From Cytospora piceicola (taxonomy: Eukaryota; Ascomycota; Sordariomycetes; Diaporthales; Cytosporaceae), in NCBI GenBank assembly GCA_023375675.1, contig JALQBC010000012.1, forward strand, positions 744,001 to 808,000: a stretch of DNA of 64,000 nucleotides, in the 5' to 3' direction. The translations under genes and the position numbers were made by a program. Every line of letters starts with the position of its first letter. Positions within the stretch are counted from its first letter, which is position 1. Shown in pieces: positions 56,943 through 64,000 of the stretch. A model generated the notes under the pieces. That model saw only the letters and a program-made list of their open reading frames with translations. It did not search any database and was not told the origin of the DNA.

Positions 56943-57548
56943 ATGTGGAAACAGGGTCCCCAACAGCCACCCTCCCCCTCCCAGCCACCACAGATGCACG
57001 GCGGCGGCAACGGCAGCATGGGCGACCGCCGCGCGGGGCGGAGCCAGGACTTCGACACGAAGCTCAAGCAGATGGCCCTCCCGCTCCGGCCCCTCGTCGA
57101 GATCCGCGGCGGGCAGATCCACCCGTCCTTCCCCTCCACCATCCTCAACTTCTGGCTCCTCACCGACGACCAGCTCGACGAGCTCGCGCACTTCTACCAC
57201 CAGCGCACGCCGAGCCAGTACACATTTGGCTACCCATGCCCCATCACGTGGGGGGAGGGCCTGACGATCGAGGAGAAGCGGAGGAAGATTGGCAAGTTCA
57301 TCGGGCTGAAAGGGGTACGTCTGTCTTCCCCCCCTTCTTCCTACTTTTGTATTCTTTCCTAATAATGGACCTGCATCAGAACAGCGGTCGAGTCCCCCAG
57401 AGGAGATGTGAATACTGACAGAATGGAACAGTGTGAGACTCCGATACGCGTCATGTCCGAGTGCGATATTGAGGCTGAGGCTCGCCGTGCCCGCTGGAAG
57501 GAGGAGGAGGAAGAGGCTTTCAGAAGGAAGATGCCATGGTATTCATAA
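56943..57548 (+). CDS. Conserved fungal protein of unknown function, 162 aa
   Basis: Exons 56943-57314 and 57432-57548; the 117-nt intron has donor GTACGT and acceptor AACAG, with a CTGAC branch at 57414-57418. After a Pro/Gln/Gly-rich start (1-35) comes a compact conserved-looking domain: LRPLVEIRGGQIHPSFPSTI, FWLLTDDQLDELAHFYHQ, FGYPCPITWGEGLTIEEKRR and GKFIGLKG-CETPIRV. It closes with a charged helix (AEARRARWKEEEEEAFRRKM). There is no signal peptide or membrane segment. I know of no function. The joined frame continues sensibly across the intron, whereas reading through gives a low-complexity tail, which supports the model. Confidence 0.72.
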
Positions 57549-57927
57549 GAGTGTCTCGGTTAAGCGTTGCTTAAAGCATGTGAGGTGGCATGCGCCCACC
57601 ACCGTTTGCGTTGCATCAGCGTTGCATCCTGGGTTTTTAGATCTGCGTTAGATTTCATTGTAATAAAGCCGTCCAGAGCGAGGTCGCGGTGCTTCTCCTG
57701 AGCTTTAGCATCAAAACTTATTTGCATTTTCTTGGGTGGGAGGCCCATTAGTCCTGATCGAGATATCTAGAAGAATGAAAGCCTCAAACGCCGCGCAACC
57801 GTAGAAAATGCCGTGAAATGCCGAGTCCCCAATTCCCATGAATGAAACAGAAGCCGGATGGTTGATTGTACAGTGTCGCCTATATCTTTGGCCGAGCACG
57901 GGGTCTTCCGTTGCGAGAGGATTTGCC
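57549..57927. other. Convergent intergenic region
   Basis: 380 bp holding the 3' regions of the small unknown gene and sec66. Nothing else recognised. Confidence 0.5.
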
Positions 57928-58764
57928 CTATTTCTTCCCCTTCTTCTTCTTGGAAGCGCCCGAGTCCCCACCTGGCGAGCCGACGTCGACTAGGATCCCA
58001 TCCTCACTTGACGGTGCCTTAGGCTGTGTCGTGGCTGCGGCGTCCTCGTCCAGCTCCTTCATGAACTCGGAGGAGATGGCACTGCGGCGCTTCTCCCACC
58101 ACTCCTTCTCGGCGTCGGTCTTGGCCTGAATCTCCTCGATCTTGGTCTGGTACATGGTGTTTGCGGCGATCTCGTTGGCGGTCTGGAAGATGGACTGGCC
58201 CCAGTTGGGTGCGAGTCCGTTGGCCTGGAGTTGCCATCCGTCAGCATCTTTTGGGTCATTATTCACACACACGAAGTGGCCAGGTCCCACTCACCTCCAT
58301 CACGACATCGCGCAGCTCAGCCTCCATCTCGCTCTCGGCGCGCGTGAACCGCTGCCACAGGTCGTCGCCCACGCTTCCTCTCTGTAGTAGGGTCGAGCAT
58401 GCCTGCTTGGCGGATCTTATCTGGATGATGCGGTGGATGTCCTCGACGGCGCGGCGGATGAGGGCGGCGCGCAGGACGCTCTGGGGTACTTGGGGAGCCT
58501 TCTCCTGGCCCTCCTCGGGCTCCAGGTGGAGAAGCGACAGGTAGACGTTTCGTTGCAGGTGTGGACCGAACCACGGCTCGAGGTTCGCTTTTTGTGCTGT
58601 GTAGAGTCGTGTCAGTCTATGTCTGGATCATTCCTCTATTTTGGGTAGAGAGACTGACCAGCCTTCCGTTTTCGGTAGACACTGGAGAATGTTATGAAGG
58701 TGCCGCCCAGTACAAGCATGTACGAGATGGGGAGGATAAGTCCCCTCCAATCTAAGGAGAACAT
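57928..58764 (-). CDS. sec66: ER translocation complex subunit Sec66 (Sec71)
   Basis: Exons 58764-58659, 58596-58295 and 58224-57928 give 234 residues, the usual length. Introns are 62 and 70 nt, GT-AG. An N-terminal membrane anchor (LILPISYMLVLGGTFITF) is followed by a cytosolic domain with LEPWFGPHLQRNVYLSLLHL, VLRAALIRRAVEDIHRI, AKQACSTLLQRGSVGDDLW and ANGLAPNWGQSIFQTANE, all typical of the Sec66 family. The C-terminus is a short acidic stretch and a Lys-rich tail (SKKKKGKK). Sec66 with Sec72 joins Sec62-Sec63 and the Sec61 channel for post-translational import into the ER. It shares a divergent promoter with npl4, another ER-linked gene. Confidence 0.94.
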
Positions 58765-59433
58765 GGTCGCGCGAATCGAATTAAATAGTTGGTCTGGCAG
58801 TGGAAGAGACAGGAAAAGGTAGGCAATCTGTAATTGAAAGAAAGCGACGAAGGGGGAAGTAGGGTGTAATTACATGCGCCGGCAATGTCTGGTGGTGAAA
58901 TAGAAAGAGATACCCGAAAGGCTGATCATCTCAAAGAAAACGACAGATTTACAAGTGAAAGCGTTTAGTGTTACCGGGCCTGTCCCTGCACCCAGCAGCA
59001 GCTGTTTGATGCCTGCCGGGGCCCCTGTTCGTTTAAGCTCCCGGCCTCGCTTTAGTATACTCCCTGGTGTGGGCTTAGCGCAGGCTCGGGGCAATGACGA
59101 AGTTCCCTTGAATTTGGCCGTTTGTTCGCCTTCGCATTCGTTATTATCATCATATCCGACACAGCAGCTCTAGCAAACCACAACCAGGCTCCTCCTTCTT
59201 CTTGAAGTCATCCAACTTCTCACATAGCCATCCACGAGTCTTCCACAGAAGCAACACCGAGGGAGATTTCTATTCTTGTCTCTGTTTCCTGATCAAATGT
59301 TCTAAGCTTCTTTGAATAGCTCTTGGTCCTGTTGTTCTGGCCAGCTACTTACTTCTAATACCCCGCCACCAGGCCGCCACTTCCTTCGCAACTACCTTCC
59401 CCTCTTCAACTTACAGCCGACATCTACAACGAA
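58765..59433. promoter_or_regulatory. Divergent promoter, sec66 / npl4
   Basis: 669 bp between the two start codons. The npl4 side is C/T-rich leader. The two genes act at the ER membrane in import and in ERAD, so joint control is conceivable, but no known stress-response element was recognised by eye. Confidence 0.45.
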
Positions 59434-61482
59434 ATGCTGTTGAGAATCCGTGGGCCTGATGGCATGCTGCGGGTTACCGTCGAGAAGACGGATTCCTTTG
59501 CAGATGTTGCTCAGAAGTTCCTACCCCAGCTTCCCGCCAACGTCGACCCAAACACCATCTCCTTCTCTAACACACCTGGAGGGGGTGACTTTAAGCGGGT
59601 TACAGAGGTGGGGCACTTGAGTGTCGCTCAGACTGGTCTGAGCCATGGGGACATGGTCTTCGTGAGATACGATCGTGCCGAGGCTATGGGTAACGGTCAT
59701 GCGAACGGAGACACAGATCAAGGCAAAGCGCCTTTGGCTGCTTCGACAAACCGCCTCAATGGAAAACCAATTCTACCAACCGAAGACCTCCCCATCGATC
59801 CACCACCCCTGACCTCGCCGAACGAGAGGATCAAGAACCCTTGGGAAGTCGTCGTGCAGTCGAAGCTCGATGATGCGTTGGACAAGCAGAATGGCAAGAT
59901 ACCCCGGAAGCGAGACACCATGTGCCGTCATGGCCCCAAGGGCATGTGTGACTACTGCCAGCCCCTCGATCCCTTTGATGCCAAATACCTTGCCGAGAAG
60001 AAGATCAAGTACATGTCCTTCCACGCATACCTCAAGAAGATAAATGCCGACAAGAACAAGCCCGAGACGGGGAGCTCCTACATCCCCCCACTCGTCGAAC
60101 CATACTACAGAGTCAAGCGAGACTGCCCTTCAGGACACCCCCAGTGGCCTGAGGGAATCTGCACAAAATGCCAGCCGAGTGCTATCACGCTGCAGCCTCA
60201 GCAATTCAGAATGGTCGACCACGTCGAGTTTGCGTCGCCCGCTACCATCGACAGCTTCCTCAACCCTTGGCGAATGACGGGGGCTCAGCGGATAGGTTTC
60301 ATGTACGGCAGGTACGAAGAGTACGATGTGGTTCCGCTCGGTATTAAGGCGGTAGTCGAGGCTATCTATGAGCCACCTCAAGTGGATGAGATCGATGGCG
60401 TCAGCTTGAACCCCTGGGACAATGAGAAGGAAGTCAACGAGGTCGCCAGACTGTGTGGTCTGCAAAAGGTCGGTGTCATATGGACTGACCTTCTCGATGC
60501 TGGGAACGGCGACGGAACCGTTGTGTGCAAGAGGCATGAGGACTCCTACTACATCGCCTCACAAGAGGTCTGTTTCGCTGGCCGACTACAGGCACAGCAC
60601 CCCAAACCCTCCAAATGGGCCGATACAGGTCGTTTTGGCTCGGACTTTGTCACTTGCATCATATCTGGCAACGGAGAAGGTGGTATTGAGATTAGCGCAT
60701 ATCAAATGACTAACGACGCCGTTGAGATGGTGAGGGCAAACATCATTGAGCCTTCAGCTGATCCTGGACGAATGTTGGTCCAAGAGGAAGAAGAGGACGA
60801 CGGCTCGACCAGTCGGACCCGGTATATACCCGAAGTATTTTACCGCCAGATCAACGAGTACGGAGCCAACGTGCAAGAGAACGCGAAGCCCGATTTCCCC
60901 GTCGAGTACCTGTTTGTCACCTTGACCCACGGTTTCCCCGACAAGGCAAAGCCGGTGTTTACAGACCTTGGCTTCCCTATAGAGAACCGAGAGTACATGG
61001 GCGAGACACAGGACCCCAGTGCGGTCGCGCAGAAGCTGAAGACCAGCTCCAAGTCGGACGACGGACAGCTCGTTGTGTCTAACTTCCACTTTCTGAGCTT
61101 CCTGCATGGCATGGGCATCTTGAGCAAGGTGAGTAAAGGGTGTGGACATATTTTTCACAGCCCCGACTGACTCATTGTCTCGCAGGATGAGGAAAACCTC
61201 CTATGTCGCGTGGCGACCGGCCACGACCTCGCAGATGCGTTCCAGCTCAAATCAACGACAGGGTGGCAGACATTACTGGCAATTTTACAGTCGACTGGTG
61301 AGAGAATCCCCAAACGTGGCCATGAGGAGCTCATGGAACTGGACCCAAGCTCCGGATCTTCCTCCCCCTCTCGTTCATATCGTCACGACCCCGATGCCGA
61401 TCGTCTTGCTAAGCGCGTTGCTGCCGTTAGGCTGAACTCGACCCCCCGGAGAAATGTGAACAACGACCTCGACCCTACTTGA
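59434..61482 (+). CDS. npl4: Nuclear protein localization factor Npl4 (Cdc48 cofactor)
   Basis: Exons 59434-61128 and 61186-61482; the 57-nt intron has donor GTGAGT and acceptor CGCAG, and joins GILSK to DEENLLCRV. 663 residues. Domains in order: a ubiquitin-like N-terminus (1-80, [18 protein letters not shown]), a linker, the Npl4 zinc-finger region (about 160-255, [13 protein letters not shown] and [16 protein letters not shown]), then the inactive MPN/PAD-like core (about 265-570, [18 protein letters not shown] and [15 protein letters not shown]). With Ufd1 it recruits the Cdc48 ATPase to ubiquitylated substrates for ERAD and other extraction tasks. As in other fungal Npl4 proteins there is no C-terminal NZF ubiquitin finger. 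Confidence 0.95.
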
Positions 61483-61903
61483 CGGATGGATTGGAGGCTG
61501 GGAGATGGACTTTGCGAGTCATTTTGGCGGTAACCGAGACACGCGTCATGCGTCAAAGATGATATGTAGCATGCGAGTATCGTTATTGGACCGGCGGTGG
61601 TTAACGGCGAAGGACTACAGATTAGAAAGGATTGGGGGTCGGTGGCCAGGGAATCATGGCCCGCTGGCTACGAATTCATTGAGGTCGAAAGACTCTGCCC
61701 ATGTTGTTCTAGCTCTGCAGCCTTCTGAAGCCTGAATGCAACTCTGCGTCCGTGATATTGACACGCTATCAAGATCTTTTCATGAGGAACGGGACTGATG
61801 CTTGCAGGGAGCAGTGTTTTTGTAGGTCATTATACAGGTTTGAGAGGTATCTTTAATGCTGGTGGTGGTATGTCTACATGGAATTTGTACAGTATCTCGT
61901 TCC
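61483..61903. other. Convergent intergenic region
   Basis: 420 bp between the 3' ends of npl4 and the PPR-like gene. Nothing recognised. Confidence 0.5.
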
Positions 61904-64000
61904 TCACTTCTTTGCTGATCCTGGCTCCTCATCGTCCTCGAAGTCGGGCCGGACAACGGTTGCAGCCCCCATCCCCTTCCAAGCCTTCTTCATCGCCTTC
62001 TTGAAGTACCAGACGTCGTGGTGCTGCTTGCGCGCCTTCTCCAGGTAGTGCTCCAGCAAGATGGAGTACAGGAACTGGGGGTCCCTGACCTTGTCGGGGT
62101 CCGTCGACGCCTCGGGCGCGTCCTGCCCCGCCTTCTCCGCCTCGGCCTGGCGCTCCCTCTGCATCTTCTCGACGAGGGACTGCAGCTTCATGGTGGTCCG
62201 CACGACGATCTTGTGCGTCCGCGGCGAGGGCCGGTCGATGTCCTCGACCTCGGCGATCATCTCCAGCAGGACGTTGCGCGTGATCTTGAAGCGCATGACG
62301 TCCCGGAGGCACTCGAGGGCGACGATGACGCCGACGTAGTCGCCGCACTTGCGGAAGCTGTGCAGGATCAGCTTGACCTGGTCCTCGGACAGCATGCCGC
62401 CGTGGCGCTCCCGCCAGCCCTCCTCCTGGTAGACCCACGTCGAGGCCATCATGTCGGCGAAGAAGCTGCGGGCCTGCTCGCGGGACTGCTCCACGGTGGC
62501 CGGCGCGACCTGCTCGAGCTGTCGGCCCTTGAGGTTGTTGATGGGCAGCGACTTGAAGAGGACCGCGTGCGTGTCCGCGTTGGGCAGGATGTCGTGCTCG
62601 TGCACCATCATCTGGTATATCTCCTGCGCCTTGTCGCCGCGGCCCTGTGCGACGGCGGCGGCGATGAGCTCGTTCATCATCATTGCGTCGCCGCCGATCT
62701 CGCTCTCCTTGTACGCGACGAACAGCTCCTCCAGCTGGCCGAAGAGGCCGCGCTCCCGGTAGTTCTCGGCCATAAGGATGAAGGTCTCGGAAGTGGCGCG
62801 CGGCACCATTGTGTAGTCGAGATCCTCGCCTTGGTGATCTGAGCTGTTGGGCCGGCCATCGTAGAGCCTGATGGGCCATTCTGCCAGGCGCTCTCTCTGG
62901 CGCAGTTGGACAAAGGCCTTGCGCGTCTCGATCATGGACCAGGCGAGGCCCACGGCCTTCTTGCGATTGTCGGCGGTCCTTGATCGGAGCCATGCACCAA
63001 TTAGGCCGTTGACCTGGACGGCCGGTGCCATGACCCCATTTCTCTGCATGTACACCAGAACTTTGTAGGCTCCGTCAAGGTCGCCAGCCCCGATGAGCCT
63101 CTTGATCCATTTTCCAAAGAAGAACCTGTTCTTCACGGCGTTGGGCAGTTTCGTCTTGCCGTACAGGTTGACAGTTCCGGCATACATCATATCTGTGAAG
63201 GCAAACATGGCGTAATCTGTGTGCCCTGTCGTGAGGAAAATCGAAATCACGTCGTCGTAGTCCTCGATCTCCATTGGCTTGTCGAGTTCATTTGCCAGCT
63301 CCCGCATGCGCCGGTAAAGAAGGAACCCCTTCTCGGCGGTGTCCGCCTGGTTGGCGTAAGCTCTTATGAGATGCAAGAGCACACGGGAGTCGGCCGGGGT
63401 TTCAGGACTCGCTCGGTCAAGCGCAGCTCTGCTCGCCCTTTCGGCGCGTTGAATGTCACCTTGCTGCGACCACAAGCGCACGCCAAGCTCCCAGAAAGCG
63501 ATTGCGCAGGAGTCCTTGTTACCAAGGATCGGGGCAAATCGCTTCCAGTGTTCGTTAGCCAACGACGTATACCCTTCGACAAATGCCGCCTCGATGGCCA
63601 GTAAATGTTGCTCATCATTCAGGGGCGCACCGGCCTTTGTCATAACGTTGTACAGACCGCGAATCTGGGCCATTCTGGCCGGGTTCGCAGGCCCCTCGAA
63701 AGAGAATAAATCCCATAAAGCATCCCACGCCTTTTTCGGCACGGTTATTATGTTGTCCTTGGTGAGTACCTTTTTGAGAGCTATGAAGTGTGACCAGGTT
63801 TTCATGATATGTTGTTTGTTCAATTTACCCTCCTTGCGTGCCACCGCGGAGCGCTTGACCCAATTGTTGAGGAGGGCGATCAGGTTATTGATCTTGTCCA
63901 GCTCAGCCTTCCTCTTGGCCACCTGGTTCGTGTCCACGGCAATCAGTGGAATGCCACTGGTGCTGTGATCTTCGTCGTCACCGTAGCTTTCCATGGCTTT
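61904..64000 (-). CDS. PPR/TPR-like helical-repeat protein, probably mitochondrial (5' end outside window)
   Basis: The frame is open from the window edge to TGA 61904-61906, at least 698 codons. An ATG at 63994 lies inside it, but the protein probably starts further right, since no presequence is visible and the two codons before the ATG are also open. Repeated helix-turn-helix units of about 35 residues resemble pentatricopeptide repeats (VLLHLIRAYANQADTAEKGF, SETFILMAENYRERGLFGQL, MMNELIAAAVAQGRGDKAQE). A charged C-terminus follows (KKAMKKAWKGMGAATVV). Fungal PPR proteins of this size act in mitochondrial RNA processing or translation, such as cox1 or complex I factors; which one cannot be told. 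GC content rises sharply in the 3' half (61904 to about 62850). Confidence 0.8.
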   Translation of the reverse strand, partial: KAMESYGDDEDHSTSGIPLIAVDTNQVAKRKAELDKINNLIALLNNWVKRSAVARKEGKLNKQHIMKTWSHFIALKKVLTKDNIITVPKKAWDALWDLFSFEGPANPARMAQIRGLYNVMTKAGAPLNDEQHLLAIEAAFVEGYTSLANEHWKRFAPILGNKDSCAIAFWELGVRLWSQQGDIQRAERASRAALDRASPETPADSRVLLHLIRAYANQADTAEKGFLLYRRMRELANELDKPMEIEDYDDVISIFLTTGHTDYAMFAFTDMMYAGTVNLYGKTKLPNAVKNRFFFGKWIKRLIGAGDLDGAYKVLVYMQRNGVMAPAVQVNGLIGAWLRSRTADNRKKAVGLAWSMIETRKAFVQLRQRERLAEWPIRLYDGRPNSSDHQGEDLDYTMVPRATSETFILMAENYRERGLFGQLEELFVAYKESEIGGDAMMMNELIAAAVAQGRGDKAQEIYQMMVHEHDILPNADTHAVLFKSLPINNLKGRQLEQVAPATVEQSREQARSFFADMMASTWVYQEEGWRERHGGMLSEDQVKLILHSFRKCGDYVGVIVALECLRDVMRFKITRNVLLEMIAEVEDIDRPSPRTHKIVVRTTMKLQSLVEKMQRERQAEAEKAGQDAPEASTDPDKVRDPQFLYSILLEHYLEKARKQHHDVWYFKKAMKKAWKGMGAATVVRPDFEDDEEPGSAKK

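Noticed and set aside
61929..62993. 354-codon second minus-strand frame and the 274-codon plus-strand frame at 62018-62842
   Set aside because: Both arise from extreme third-position GC in the PPR-like gene and have Gly/Arg/Ala-rich shadow composition.
1..64000. CRISPR arrays, bacterial operons, tRNA genes, secondary-metabolite cluster
   Set aside because: No regular spacer-repeat structure, no tRNA-like B-box with matching arms found by eye, and no synthase or transporter cluster; the gene content is core eukaryotic. A tRNAscan-SE run would settle the tRNA point.

Overview
The window is nuclear DNA of a filamentous ascomycete (Pezizomycotina, most likely a sordariomycete). The evidence is: short introns of about 50-160 nt with CTAAC/CTGAC branch sites close to the 3' AG, fungal-type gene families (Flc/TRP-like channel, Lrg1 RhoGAP, Erg26, Sec66), gene spacing of 0.2-3.4 kb, and a DNA transposon whose interior looks mutated by RIP (repeat-induced point mutation). 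Species assignment is not possible from the sequence alone.

Layout. 1-9.8 kb: a possible fragment of an upstream gene, a TMEM14 family gene (minus), a large C2H2 zinc-finger gene (plus), then a long gene-free stretch. 9.8-20.5 kb: a secreted-entry TRP/Flc-like membrane protein (plus), the spliceosomal helicase Prp5 (minus), a mitochondrial HMG-box DNA-packaging protein (plus) and a conserved unknown (minus). 20.8-22.2 kb: a complete but dead Tc1-type transposon of 1387 bp with 27-bp terminal inverted repeats and TA target duplication. 22.5-32.9 kb: sterol dehydrogenase Erg26 (plus), LIM-RhoGAP Lrg1 (minus), a membrane alpha/beta-hydrolase-like protein (minus) and a small unknown (minus). 34.9-42.6 kb: an unknown coiled-coil protein (plus), an eight-exon E2 ubiquitin-conjugating enzyme (minus), replication factor C subunit Rfc2 (plus) and a coiled-coil unknown (minus). 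43-49.6 kb: spliceosomal helicase Brr2 (plus). 50.8-64 kb: a PWWP/IBD chromatin protein, ORC3, a small unknown, Sec66, Npl4, and the 5'-truncated PPR-like mitochondrial protein running off the right edge.

These are mostly core housekeeping genes: splicing (Prp5, Brr2), replication (Rfc2, Orc3), ER translocation and ERAD (Sec66, Npl4, sharing one divergent promoter), sterol synthesis (Erg26) and Rho1/cell-wall signalling (Lrg1). There is no metabolite cluster, virus, CRISPR or obvious tRNA. The most interesting signals concern gene structure. Four of about 34 inferred introns use a GC donor, all after an AAG lysine codon. One exon carries only the start codon. One microexon is 12 nt. Two introns are stop-free and a multiple of three long, one of them in Prp5 itself. 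The Tc1 copy keeps a full-length reading frame with a D-to-E catalytic spacing of 38. I found no convincing new multi-gene system. All exon borders were worked out by eye from splice signals and protein continuity and have not been tested against RNA.
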